Shown here: positions 1 through 8,622 of the stretch, in pieces
How positions within the stretch are numbered: position 1 is the first letter of the stretch
How the letters are laid out: every line of letters starts with the position of its first letter
Assembly (NCBI RefSeq): GCF_007858285.1
Contig: NZ_VFIL01000009.1
Span: forward strand, 218,973-282,972
Direction of reading: 5' to 3'
DNA length: 64,000 nt
Origin: Pseudomonas brenneri
GTDB lineage: Bacteria; Pseudomonadota; Gammaproteobacteria; Pseudomonadales; Pseudomonadaceae
Position numbers and translations under genes: made by a program
The notes under the pieces: model-generated
Seen by the model: the letters and a program-made list of their open reading frames with translations, nothing else
What the model was told of the DNA's origin: nothing
Databases searched by the model: none

Positions 1-1799
1 AAGTCAGAAAACGCACTACTGCGAAGCCTTAACCCCCTATCATCTAAATAGCCGATTTGTCCTATAGCTGTGTCTTGATCGAAAACATCCTCTAGCTTTC
101 CCTTTGAAAGGAAACTATCAGCCAAGTCGAACGGTAAAGAGTACCCGAACCGGTGAACTGCGGCGGCGGCTACTATCAGTTCTATTAAACCATGTGGCAA
201 TGAGTTTGGATTCGCAAGCATTTCAACAATTGCATTTCGATAAGAGTGAGCATTCTCTAAACTTTCCAACCACTCAAGCAATTGCCCCGAATAATCTGAC
301 TTGAAGTCCTTCCATGCTTGACTAATAGTCAAAGTGCTGCGCGTTCCCAATCGGCCTTTGCTGCTTCGCTTTGAAAAAATATTGGCAAAATCTATTCTGA
401 CAAGCGGCTCTAGCGAGCATTCCAAACGATCCGCACCAATTACGTCAGCTCTCACGGCGCGAACTCTGTGAGAGTCGCATGTAGCAACAATGCGAAGATC
501 ATGCTTGTTTTCTATTGCGAGGTTTATAGATGACTTCAATGAACTTGAAAAATCTGCACAGTCGTCGAAGATGAACGCTACCTTAGTCGATTTTGCATAC
601 TCAACTATGTCAGCATCGTTAAAACGCTCTTCGCCTCTAAAGAACCAAACTTCATAGCCTTTGTCTATTAGTTCTTTCGCTGCCCGAAGTGCAGCGGCTG
701 ATTTCCCGCTTACAGATCCGCCATAAATTAATGAAAGTTTAACAGCTGGTTTCGTAGTAGTCTCTGTGAGCCACTGTGCGCTATGCAGCGCCGCTAATAG
801 TGGAGCATCTAAGTCTTGAAGTATATGAACCCACTGCGTTTCCGCTGACGCGTAAAAATCTAATACTTTCCTTGGGACAATGATATCCAGCGTAAGCTGC
901 TTAAACTTAGCTCTGACTTCTTCACGAGCAGCCTTAAATTCTTTACTTACAGTTGGATTGCGCCCCTTCCAATCAAGCAGGTCCTTCAGCAACGCCTCAA
1001 AAAAATCCTTTCCGTTCGCAGCAATTGGAATAAGTCCCTGGCGAGCAAATCGAGTAACTTGTGCTTCGGTCATGCTATTTAAAACTATTACAGAAGGACA
1101 GCCGCCTCGATCTCTGGACCGATTCCCAAACTCAAAGACAGTTATTAAATCAACCTCTTCTTGAAGCCTTGCCCCGCAAACGATAAACGGCTTTTTTACC
1201 CATTCCGATCTAAACTCTGCATGCCAACCAGGCGTGCTCTCATTACGGGAAGCGTATTCTTTTAGCGAAAAGATAAGATGATCCGGTTGCTCTGATAACT
1301 TGGATGCCTTTCCGTGAAGGTAGACAACTTGTAGCTCTTTTTTCTCTAGAGAACGTGGCTTATATGGCTCACACCAAAGAAAAGATTCAAGCTTCGGTAT
1401 TGAGCCGCGTATCTTTGACCTGTCAAGAATATCATCGATATTTAATGTCCAAATCCTTTTCCAATGTAGGTCGTGGAGCACGCGCTGCCAAGTTGGTCTA
1501 CACCCAACAAACCTGCCACTCAGAAAACTATTCAAAATTGGCTTATTTTTAGGAGAGCTTTCAAGGTCCCCATAGACCAATGGTAAATTCCATTGCTCTG
1601 AATCATCCAGTCCCAACTTAAAATTTTCGTTTAACTCACTAGCTAAACCCGCGCCGCCCTTGAGTTCAACGCCATCTCCGCCGAAAGCTCCAATGCTTCC
1701 TCCAGCCCCCAACAGCAAATTCATCGCGCCATTTGCAACAGCGGTAACAATCAGCAAAGCGTCCTCTTCACTAATATTGAACTGATCAACCAACTCCAT
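1..1799 (-). CDS. SIR2-like / P-loop NTPase (STAND-type) defence protein, C-terminus beyond window
   Basis: This frame is open on the minus strand from an ATG at 1799 to the window edge, giving 599 codons without a stop. An AGGAG box lies six bases upstream. The N-terminal ~270 residues show SIR2 signatures: GAGGS near residue 31 (NAD-binding loop), NIDD near 120, YLHG near 160 with the likely catalytic His, and a FIVCGA strand near 205. A second part has a Walker A motif, GGSVSGKS near 360, and a Walker B, VAFIFDD near 407. SIR2 joined to a STAND-like NTPase is the architecture of Avs5-type and related anti-phage proteins, in which phage sensing triggers NAD+ depletion; that role is inferred here. 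The gene is clearly more AT-rich than the surrounding chromosome, suggesting horizontal acquisition. The sensor C-terminus, needed for subtype assignment, lies outside the window. Confidence 0.82.
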   Translation of the reverse strand, partial: MELVDQFNISEEDALLIVTAVANGAMNLLLGAGGSIGAFGGDGVELKGGAGLASELNENFKLGLDDSEQWNLPLVYGDLESSPKNKPILNSFLSGRFVGCRPTWQRVLHDLHWKRIWTLNIDDILDRSKIRGSIPKLESFLWCEPYKPRSLEKKELQVVYLHGKASKLSEQPDHLIFSLKEYASRNESTPGWHAEFRSEWVKKPFIVCGARLQEEVDLITVFEFGNRSRDRGGCPSVIVLNSMTEAQVTRFARQGLIPIAANGKDFFEALLKDLLDWKGRNPTVSKEFKAAREEVRAKFKQLTLDIIVPRKVLDFYASAETQWVHILQDLDAPLLAALHSAQWLTETTTKPAVKLSLIYGGSVSGKSAAALRAAKELIDKGYEVWFFRGEERFNDADIVEYAKSTKVAFIFDDCADFSSSLKSSINLAIENKHDLRIVATCDSHRVRAVRADVIGADRLECSLEPLVRIDFANIFSKRSSKGRLGTRSTLTISQAWKDFKSDYSGQLLEWLESLENAHSYRNAIVEMLANPNSLPHGLIELIVAAAAVHRFGYSLPFDLADSFLSKGKLEDVFDQDTAIGQIGYLDDRGLRLRSSAFSD

Positions 1800-3337
1800 T
1801 TGCAGCTCCTGTTTTACATTATAGCGCTATTGCAGTGGCGCTTTATTAGCAGTTCCGCCTCACTAAAAAGCATGAGACATGCTCCACGCCGAGGCATTCA
1901 TTTGGTGTGAAGGATAGGCATACGATTAACACCGGTGCAAGCTAAGAGCTAGCGCGTGGTTCTGGCTTACGCTCGCTACATACCGATCAGATGTACGAAA
2001 AGGAGTGGGGAATCACTTGAGCCAAACCTAGCGCTTGCGATGTAGCCCACGAGCCCTCTGCACTGACAAGGTTCAGGCTAGGACGAAAAACTTGATAATG
2101 GGACTAGGAGGGACGGGCTGGTGCTTGGCATTCCCCCTTCCAAAGCCCAGCTGTCGTAAGTCTTCGTACTGAGGCGAAACGCCGCCCTCTAAAAAATGGT
2201 AGCTTTTGGCCGATTTCTGCCCTCGGTAAAAAGCAGCTTTGGGTCGAAACCTGCCAGTATCCAACCAGGTATCCAGGGTTTGGCACTGATCCACCCCGGA
2301 TACCCAGTGTGGTGACCAAAAGCGGTGACCGCCACCAGTGACCATTTTGTGCTGGTCACAACCATCAGGATGCCCAGTTTGCGAAACAACCCCATGGAAG
2401 GCTCGCGTCAAGTGGTGGTCGACGCGGTTTCGCGCAGTGTTTCGCGCACGCTCGTCGCGCACTTGGTCAATGCGCGAAGCTCTCACCCGCCAAGGTTTCA
2501 CGCACCCTTCACGCAGCATATTCACGCACTGGGCCGCGTGATGCTCCTGGCGGCCCGCAGATACTCAAGCCTCAGCAACGGCCTCTGGACTGCGCAGTAA
2601 CTGCGCAAATTGCGCGCAGGAAGTACGCAGCTCAGTACGCACGGTTGGTACGCATTTGGGCGCGTACCGATAGCAGGTTCGCACTGAGGTTCGCACCCTC
2701 TAACGCGAACCTGGTGCGAACCAGGCCGCCAGCCTGTTATCAAAAGTTATGGTTGCCAGGCGCTGGTTTCCACTGTGGTTTCCAGGGTTTTACAGTGGTT
2801 TCCACTGGCAACCTGGCCGGGCCCAGACCAAACCCACGGCGCGGGGTCGACTGGCCGGCGCGCACGATCCGCGCCAGCATTGAGTGTTGAATTCAACTCA
2901 CCGTGTAGATCGCAACATGCTGGCGCCGACTATTACTTTGACCACACTTTGACGGAATGCGAAGCAGGCGTCAGACCAAAACCACGCCGGGTGGGCGTCT
3001 GAGGCTTATCGCGTGGCCAGCCCGTCAAACAAGCGCACCTTGACCGCTGATACCCCTGACAGACCCCAGACGGATACGGCGCTTTCGGCCCGCCTACTTT
3101 TACCTGGCTTTTACCTAATCGCTGGCGAATGTGAGACAGGCATGAGACGGATTCGGCGAGCGTGACCGCCTGAGAACCCGCAGCGGCAACTGCGGGCGGG
3201 GCTCACGCATTAGATGCGGGGAAATCCCGTATCACATCGCCAGGCCAATTTTCCGCAAGCAGACGCAAACCACGTAAACGTGATTCTAGGCATTCGCGGC
3301 GCCGGTGCTACGCTCTTTCGAAACACGGAGAACCACC
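1800..3337. other. Gene-poor tract of accessory segment with changing-word repeats
   Basis: No convincing gene is present: open frames here are short, lack ribosome sites and have arginine- and proline-rich random-looking translations. The tract is dominated by clusters of short direct repeats, described separately. Two GC-rich hairpins precede the small gene at 3338: arms CCCGCAG/CTGCGGG at 3177-3196 and CGGG/CCCG at 3217-3229. No recognisable integrase, RNA gene or insertion-sequence end is seen. Confidence 0.6.
2257..3116. repeat. Serial clusters of phased short direct repeats, word changes per cluster
   Basis: Nine successive clusters each repeat their own 7-9 bp word two or three times at 11-13 bp steps (occasionally a longer gap). 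GTATCCA at 2257 and 2269; GGTGACC at 2311 and 2324 with AGTGACC at 2337; TTTCGCGCA at 2428 and 2440; TTCACGCA at 2497, 2508 and 2521; CTGCGCA at 2590 and 2601; GTACGCA at 2623, 2635 and 2648; GGTTCGCA at 2676 and 2688, with inverted CGAACC at 2706 and 2717; TGGTTTCCA at 2764, 2776 and 2796; CTTTTACCT at 3097 and 3108. The five central words share the ending CGCA while their prefix varies. Helical phasing suggests protein-binding half sites, but this is inference and no known family was recognised. Confidence 0.75.
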
Positions 3338-3990
3338 ATGACGGATACAAAACTGATCGCCAACCTGTTCGACCGCCTCAATCAGAACCAGCTCGCCTTG
3401 GGCGCCGCGGTGGAGGAGCTTTCCAACTGGGTCGAACAGCGCGGGTCGGCGGACATTGCGAACAACGTGCGCGGCGCGCTGGAAACGCTCGACCTGAACC
3501 TGGTGTTCATTCGCCAGGGCATTGCTGAGTTGGCCGTCGCGGGCAGCCTGGGCCAGTCGTGACGCTGGTTAGGATTCTGGACAGGCTCTGGACGGCTGGA
3601 GAGGCCACAGTCTTCCGGCCCGGTCCGCAGGCCAAAGCCAGCAAGGGCTGATGGCAGATCGGGCATGCGGCCGGATATCTACCTCGTCCAGAAACAGGGG
3701 CGAGCCGCGACATTCACTGACGGGAAATCCTTGACCAGCCTTGACGAAATTCTTGACAGGTCTTGACGGATTTATCCGGCGCCATCAGCGGTTGGCGCGC
3801 TGAAAGCCACGCAGTTCAAGGTTTTGCGAGCATTCGGGATACTTGACCAGCACCAGCCCCGTCTAAAATTCGGGAGGCGGCCGTCAAGGTGGGTGTTCGA
3901 TAAATATCCTGGCGCGATGGGGTGGTGAAACGCCGGGCCAGATAAATCCTTAGCGCGCCAGGCAATATTAGACAGGCCCTAGACGGATTT
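2935..3990. repeat. Dispersed GAC-GAC repeat pairs, 10-11 bp apart
   Basis: Seven dispersed pairs of GAC-containing half sites occur with a 10 or 11 bp step. The first GAC of each pair starts at 2940, 3058, 3135, 3580, 3733, 3755 and 3971; the second at 2951, 3069, 3146, 3591, 3743, 3765 and 3982. The first half is usually GACAGG or GACAGA and the second GACGGA. The bases just before GAC are generally shared within a pair but differ between pairs, for example CTTT, TGA, TCTG, CTT and TA. The pairs flank the small gene at 3338 on both sides. This resembles the changing-word clusters further left and may be the same kind of site. Confidence 0.7.
3338..3562 (+). CDS. Small hypothetical protein, 74 aa
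   Basis: ATG at 3338 is preceded by GGAG with about seven bases of spacing; a longer in-frame start at 3305 has no such site. The product is acidic and helical (starts MTDTKLIANLFDRLNQNQ), without signal peptide, membrane segment or known motif. It resembles small conserved hypothetical proteins seen in Pseudomonas accessory regions, from memory only. It sits alone between two gene-poor repeat tracts with phased GAC pairs on both sides, so it may be controlled by, or act on, those sites. Function unknown. Confidence 0.6.
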   Translation: MTDTKLIANLFDRLNQNQLALGAAVEELSNWVEQRGSADIANNVRGALETLDLNLVFIRQGIAELAVAGSLGQS

Positions 3991-4293
3991 TCCCCGGCGG
4001 CTCACGCGCAAACAGCCCAAAACTCAAGTATTACGCCGCCGCCAGCGTGAAAGGTGTTGTGTTGGCGCTTGGTGCTCGTCAAGTATTTTCCGGGGCTTCC
4101 CGCGACCTGACAGCAGGTCGGAGCAGGTGGTGAACGAGTTGTTCACTCTGGAGCGGAAACCGGTCGACTTGCCAGCTTGGCCAGCCACCGGTTTCTAGGT
4201 AATCGTTCGCGTTCCGCTGGTAACATCTGCAGGTCATTTGCTGGCCCTGCTTCATTCCAGCGCCAGCATCAGGCGCGCACGGAGGATAGAGCC
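3563..4293. other. Gene-poor tract with three stacked palindromes
   Basis: No gene is supported here. Besides GAC repeat pairs the tract ends in three consecutive inverted repeats ahead of the gene at 4294: CGACCTG/CAGGTCG at 4103-4120 (4-base loop), GTGAAC/GTTCAC at 4130-4146 (5-base loop) and AAACCGGT/ACCGGTTT at 4157-4194 (22-base spacer). These look like operators or RNA hairpins in a leader; neither is proven. Confidence 0.5.
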
Positions 4294-4632
4294 GTGTCCC
4301 TTATTGAGTGTGATTATCTACCCGCTGACAAGGTGGTGTTTCCGCCGGAGCTGGCGCTGCTGATTGTCAGGAAGGCTAGTGCAATGGCGGCAGTATTCGA
4401 GGAGCAAGCGCTCGACCAGCTCACGAAGGACGCCCTGCGGGCACTCTCCCAGGGCGTGGAGCCTCGGCGAGTCATCAGGGAAACGCTTGTAGCGGGGCGG
4501 CGAAACTACCGGAACTCCGGTGGTCATCATTACCTGCCCTACGGAAATGGAAGGACAGATAGCAATGCCAGAGTGGAAAAGCAGAAAGCTGTCCGGCATT
4601 TACTCCGCTTGATGTGCGGACTTCATAAGTGA
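4294..4632 (+). CDS. Hypothetical protein, 112 aa
   Basis: The frame opens at 4177, but a GTG at 4294 preceded by GGAGGA (4281-4286) is the most credible start. Residues 1-70 look folded and helical, with a run EEQALDQLTKDALRALSQG; the C-terminal third is polar and basic. No motif was recognised. It follows the three palindromes at 4103-4194 and ends 10 bases inside the convergent gene at 4623, so both may belong to the same accessory segment. Function unknown; reality of the gene is moderately supported by the ribosome site. Confidence 0.5.
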   Translation: MSLIECDYLPADKVVFPPELALLIVRKASAMAAVFEEQALDQLTKDALRALSQGVEPRRVIRETLVAGRRNYRNSGGHHYLPYGNGRTDSNARVEKQKAVRHLLRLMCGLHK

Positions 4633-4868
4633 TCAAAGTTGTAGTCATTCGCTATAGCGTATGAATGCATGAGCTCGCCCAACTTTTGCCAAGAAAGGGT
4701 CTGGTTATCCAAAGCGGCGCTGAGAATATCTAGACGTCTCTCGCTCATCTGCTCCACTGGCGTCAACGCCAACATCTCATCAATCAGATCCTTGGCCTGC
4801 TTACAGAGCTCTAGGGCCACAACCACCTGCTGCTTCAAGCTCAACTCTTCATTCATATTCAGATCCAT
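4623..4868 (-). CDS. Hypothetical protein, 81 aa
   Basis: An 81-residue acidic helical protein (starts MDLNMNEELSLKQQ). It has no signal peptide or known motif. The upstream ribosome site is weak; an alternative start at the second Met (4857) would give 77 residues. Base composition is lower in GC than core genes nearby, in line with the accessory nature of the segment left of the tRNA. The tail overlaps the convergent gene at 4294 by 10 bases. Function unknown. Confidence 0.5.
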   Translation of the reverse strand: MDLNMNEELSLKQQVVVALELCKQAKDLIDEMLALTPVEQMSERRLDILSAALDNQTLSWQKLGELMHSYAIANDYNFDHL

Positions 4869-5155
4869 CCAAATTGATCGTCATGACAAGAATAGTATTG
4901 TGGAGTACTGCAGGGCATCGAGAAAGCTGAGCATAGCTTCTGGCTTTGAGGCAGAACCAAGCAAAAGCGCCTATAAGCCTTCTTACCAAAGGTAACAGCC
5001 CGTGAGCGACCACTACCCTGATCCGGGGGGGTGATGCACGAGGTATAGGTGACTGAGATGGTTTGTCGTGCGAATGACTGACGTAGGGTGAATCACCAGT
5101 CCTCAGGCGAAACGGGGAACGAACGGGGAAAATTTCTACTGGAAGAAGCCAAAAA
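4869..5155. other. Intergenic stretch before tRNA-Thr terminator
   Basis: No gene or clear regulatory element was seen. The open frames crossing it have no ribosome site and unnatural composition. If a mobile element integrated at the tRNA 3' end its integrase would be expected near here, and none is visible. Confidence 0.45.
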
Positions 5156-5183
5156 CGAAAAAGGCCCACCTTGAGGTGAGCCT
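5156..5183 (-). terminator. Rho-independent terminator of tRNA-Thr
   Basis: On the minus strand an AGGCTCACC/GGTGGGCCT stem with a TCAA loop is followed by a run of five T. It lies 17 bases past the tRNA 3' end. Confidence 0.8.
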
Positions 5184-5199
5184 AAGTCGTTGTTCTATA

Positions 5200-5275
<76 letters not shown>

Positions 5276-5289
5276 GTGTTAGGGCGACG

Positions 5290-5317
5290 ATTATAGCGAT
5301 TGGAAAGGTTCTGTAAA
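5290..5317 (-). promoter_or_regulatory. Sigma-70 promoter of tRNA-Thr
   Basis: On the minus strand TTTACA (-35) and a perfect TATAAT (-10) are 16 bases apart, with the -10 about 15 bases before the tRNA 5' end. Confidence 0.8.
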
Positions 5318-5562
5318 CCCCTGAATTCTGACTATTTTTCAGATCGCGGTTTTTCCGCTGCCGGCTGCGCTTTCCAGCGGATTCGTGGGGGTGAGATCCT
5401 GCTGTGGTAGCGGATAAATACTCGCCATTAATTTGACAATTTGCCGTTCGTCGAAATGGATCCAATAGAAAACACCAAAATAATGACACTTTCATGCTCC
5501 TGTCCCACACTGCCTAAACAACAAGTGCACCTAAAAGGTGCCGTGACAAGGGAGGATGGTCT

Positions 5563-6456
5563 GTGAGCCAGGACGACAAACGTTTTGCAACGAATACTGC
5601 CCGTCATGATCAGCAGATGACGTCGACGCTGCAGTTCTTCGAAGATACTCCCATCGCAGATGCGCCCTGCGCCGCTGAACAACCCCAGCCAATTGCTTTG
5701 CCAGCCTGCCATGCGCGGGTTGTGGTGTTGGCGTCGGTCAACGGTGGGGTGGGGCGCAGCACTCTGGCGGCGGCGTTGGGCAGTGGCTTGCAACGATTGG
5801 GGCGTGCGGTGACGGTCCTGGAGCTGGACCCGCAAAACGCCCTGCACCTGCACTTTGGCCTGCCTCAGGACACCCCGGGCATCGGCCGCGCCAGTCTGTG
5901 CAATCAACCGTGGGATCACCTCGTCCAGCCCGGTTTCGCTGGCTGTCGGGTGCTGGTTTTTGGCGAGACCGACCTGCAACAGCAGGAGGACTTGCAGCGC
6001 TGGCTCAAGCAGGACCCGGATTGGCTGGCGCAACACCTGTCGCGCCTGGGCTTGAGTGAGCAGGACATGGTCATCATCGATACCCCCGCCGGCAATAACG
6101 TTTACCTGCACCAGGCGTTGCATGTCGCCAATAGCGTGGTGGTGGTTGCCCTGGCGGACGCGGCGTCGCTGGGTGCGCTGGAGCAAATGCAGCGCTTGCT
6201 GGCGCCGTACCTTGCGCGGCCGTCGGCCCCGCGTTGCCACGTGTTCGTCAACCAACTGGATGAAGGCAGCGCCTTCAGCCTGGATATGGTGGAGGTCTTC
6301 AAGCAGCGCCTTGGGGAAAACGCTCTGGAAGTGATCCATCGCGACCCGCTGATCAGTGAGGCGCTGGCCTTTGGCGAGGACCCGCTGGACAGCGAGGCGG
6401 CGAGCATGGCCTGTGACGATATCCATGGGCTGTGCCAGCGATTGGATGGTGCTTGA
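5563..6456 (+). CDS. BcsQ/YhjQ-like ParA-MinD ATPase, orphan of cellulose operon
   Basis: Predicted 297 aa from a GTG start with GGAGGA upstream at 5551. After a ~50-residue N-terminal extension comes a deviant Walker A motif, NGGVGRST (residues ~60-67), and later VIIDTPAG (Walker B region), as in the MinD/ParA family members that localise bacterial cellulose synthase (BcsQ, WssA/WssJ). The usual Lys of KGGVGKS is replaced by Asn, which also happens in this subfamily. In cellulose-producing pseudomonads the gene is followed by the cellulose synthase genes; here the next 230 bases are empty and the next gene is on the opposite strand. It may be a relic or have an independent localisation role. 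Confidence 0.7.
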   Translation: MSQDDKRFATNTARHDQQMTSTLQFFEDTPIADAPCAAEQPQPIALPACHARVVVLASVNGGVGRSTLAAALGSGLQRLGRAVTVLELDPQNALHLHFGLPQDTPGIGRASLCNQPWDHLVQPGFAGCRVLVFGETDLQQQEDLQRWLKQDPDWLAQHLSRLGLSEQDMVIIDTPAGNNVYLHQALHVANSVVVVALADAASLGALEQMQRLLAPYLARPSAPRCHVFVNQLDEGSAFSLDMVEVFKQRLGENALEVIHRDPLISEALAFGEDPLDSEAASMACDDIHGLCQRLDGA

Positions 6457-6686
6457 ACCGCGTCTTATACGGTTAACCGCAGATGCTTATGCACAATCTG
6501 TTGGTTGGACAGAGGTTGAAACAGCCATTTTGTGGAGCTGTTCTCATTACGCTGCAACTGCCTGTTTTGCGTGCGTTTTATTTTGTGAACAAAAAATGAC
6601 CAGTCAGCATTTTTGCCTGTAGCGCCCGCTTCTACGGCGTCCTACAGAATTTCATCAACAGAGTTATCCACAGGGCGCATTGCCCT

Positions 6687-7910
6687 TTAATCGCGCTCGG
6701 CAAGCACCATCAGGTTGCGTGGTGTCAGGGCGGTTTCGCAGAAGTGGCCGACTTGAGCCTTGTAGCCGTTTTCCTGAAGAAACAATGCCCGATCCAGAAC
6801 CAGCCACAATTCCAATGGGCGACGAAACAGGCCACGCACCAGTTCCAGGTTTCGTACGTGGGCGAGGCGTTGCCAGCCGTGCTGTTCCAGCGTGACCCAG
6901 TCCTGTTCACCTGTGGATAACCCTTTGAGCGCCGCGAGGTGCTGGCAGTAATCGGCGTAGGGCCGATTCAGCCATTCGCTGGGCAACGAAGGCGTGGGCA
7001 GGTACTCGTCGCTCCCGCGCAGTTGCCGCTGTAACAGGTCGAAGCCCAGGCGCCGGGCCATGGAGGTGTCGCGTTGCAGGCGCACCCGCAAGCCTGCGGT
7101 GACGGTTTCGCTCAGGGGCAGGCCAAGGTCATCCCGCGACAAACGTAGCGCCGAAGCGCGGGCCGGGGCCGACAGGGCCTGGTAGTGTTCGCTGGCGATG
7201 CGGTTGTAACAGCAGGGCGCCACGGCCAGGTGCTGGCAGCCGGCGGCGCTGGCCAGTTGCAGCAGGCGCACGTGCAGGTCGCCACAGGCGTGCAGGGCGA
7301 CCGGGGTGTGCTCGCGGGTGAGTTGCTGCACGGCGCTTTCGGCCATCACGTCTTGCTGATGGTGGCGGGCGGGCATTTGATGGTGGTCGCTGAGCGCCTG
7401 GCCTGCGGTGATCAGCGCCGGATCGTACTCCAGGCAAGTCAGGTCTTGCCCTGGTTGCAACAGCCGACGACCAAGATGGCCTTTGCCGGCGCACCAGTCG
7501 AGCCAGTGGGTGGGGCGCTCGGCAAAGTGCAGAGCGGCGCCAAACGCCTCGATCTGCTGCCATTTGCGCCCGGGCACGTCCACATTCAGGCGCGTTGGCG
7601 GCGCATGTAGCGCCCCCGACGGTAACTTATCCACAGCACTCAGACGCGTCGACAGCTCCGCCCATTGGCGAAACGGCGCTGGCGCCTGTAGTTCGGTGGG
7701 CAGGTTGTGGTTGCTTTCGGCCTCTGCCAGCGAGCGCTGGCGCAGCCATTGGGCCAGTTGTGGATGCTGGGTTTCCCAGGGCAATTGCAGATGGGTAAAG
7801 GGCCGTGGTCGCCACAGCCCTTGATGCTCGGTAAGGAACGCATCCAGCGCGAGGAAACGGGCCAGCAGCCGCTCGCCCGTTAACCTGGTATCAGCGTCCC
7901 TGGCAGGCAT
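6687..7910 (-). CDS. SAM-dependent methyltransferase (METTL25/Methyltransf_32-like)
   Basis: Predicted 407 aa. The methyltransferase motif I is LDWCAGKGHLGRRL near residue 160, followed by an acidic residue in CLEYDP, HACGDLHV near 250 and VAPCCYNR near 275. The CCYNR motif matches the family that includes METTL25-like proteins, often RNA or protein methyltransferases; the substrate here is unknown. The chosen ATG at 7910 overlaps the end of the upstream permease gene by 20 bases, so translation is probably coupled to the ABC transporter operon; an upstream start at 7958 would extend it by 16 residues and is less likely. Only a weak ribosome site is visible. Confidence 0.72.
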   Translation of the reverse strand: MPARDADTRLTGERLLARFLALDAFLTEHQGLWRPRPFTHLQLPWETQHPQLAQWLRQRSLAEAESNHNLPTELQAPAPFRQWAELSTRLSAVDKLPSGALHAPPTRLNVDVPGRKWQQIEAFGAALHFAERPTHWLDWCAGKGHLGRRLLQPGQDLTCLEYDPALITAGQALSDHHQMPARHHQQDVMAESAVQQLTREHTPVALHACGDLHVRLLQLASAAGCQHLAVAPCCYNRIASEHYQALSAPARASALRLSRDDLGLPLSETVTAGLRVRLQRDTSMARRLGFDLLQRQLRGSDEYLPTPSLPSEWLNRPYADYCQHLAALKGLSTGEQDWVTLEQHGWQRLAHVRNLELVRGLFRRPLELWLVLDRALFLQENGYKAQVGHFCETALTPRNLMVLAERD

Positions 7911-8622
7911 CGACCCGCAACCAGCGCTCCAGCAGCTTGAAGCCGCGCACCAGCACATAGGCCATCAGCAGGTAGAACATCCCGGCGGCAAAGAAGATCT
8001 CCACCGGCAGGTAGGTACGGGCAATGATGGTACGGGCCATGCCGGTCAGTTCGAGCAAGGTCACGGTACTGGCCAGGGCGCTGGCCTTGAGCATCAGGAT
8101 CACTTCGTTGCTGTAGGCCGGCAGGCCGATCCGCGCGGCACGCGGCAGGATGATGTAGAACAGCGCCTTGGGCTTGGACATGCCCAGCGCCCGCGCCGCT
8201 TCGATTTCACCGGGCGGGATGGCCTGGATCGCGCCGCGCAGGATCTCGGCGATGTAGGCGGCGGTGTGCAGGGTCATGGTGGCGGTGGCGCACCAGAACG
8301 GGTCCCGCAGGTACGGCCACAGGGCGCTTTCGCGCACGGCGTCGAACTGCGCCAGGCCGTAGTAGACCAAGAACAACTGCACCAGCAGCGGTGTGCCGCG
8401 GAAGAAGAAAATGTAGCAGTAGGGCAGGGTACGCACGTACCACAGGCGCGAGGAACGGGCGATCCCCAGGGGAATCGCCAGCAGCAGCCCGGCGATCACT
8501 GCGATGGCCACCAGTTCCAGGGTCAGGGTCGCACCCTGGGCCAGTCTCGGCAGCCATTTGATGATCACGGCCCAGTTCAGGCCCAGGTCGAAATGCGACA
8601 GCCAGCTGTAGTCGCCGTTCAT
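7891..8622 (-). CDS. Polar amino-acid ABC transporter permease (HisM/ArtM-like)
   Basis: Predicted 243 aa inner-membrane protein with about five to six hydrophobic segments and the EAA-type loop EAARALGMSKPKAL near residue 165 that contacts the ATPase. ATG at 8622 has AGGAG upstream and overlaps the stop of the preceding permease by four bases (ATGA). It pairs with the permease at 8619-9314, the binding protein at 9388 and the ATPase at 10154 to form a basic or polar amino-acid uptake system of the histidine/arginine type. Substrate is inferred from family only. Confidence 0.9.
   Translation of the reverse strand: MNGDYSWLSHFDLGLNWAVIIKWLPRLAQGATLTLELVAIAVIAGLLLAIPLGIARSSRLWYVRTLPYCYIFFFRGTPLLVQLFLVYYGLAQFDAVRESALWPYLRDPFWCATATMTLHTAAYIAEILRGAIQAIPPGEIEAARALGMSKPKALFYIILPRAARIGLPAYSNEVILMLKASALASTVTLLELTGMARTIIARTYLPVEIFFAAGMFYLLMAYVLVRGFKLLERWLRVDACQGR

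Noticed and set aside
1304..1552. Plus-strand open frames inside the SIR2 gene
   Set aside because: The minus frame is continuous for 599 codons with SIR2 and P-loop motifs; plus-strand frames are short shadows.
2073..2525. 150-codon minus-strand open frame in the repeat tract
   Set aside because: No ribosome site; composition follows the repeat words rather than a protein.
2257..2804. CRISPR array
   Set aside because: No constant repeat of 24-40 bases and no unique spacers; the repeated words change and lie 11-13 bases apart.
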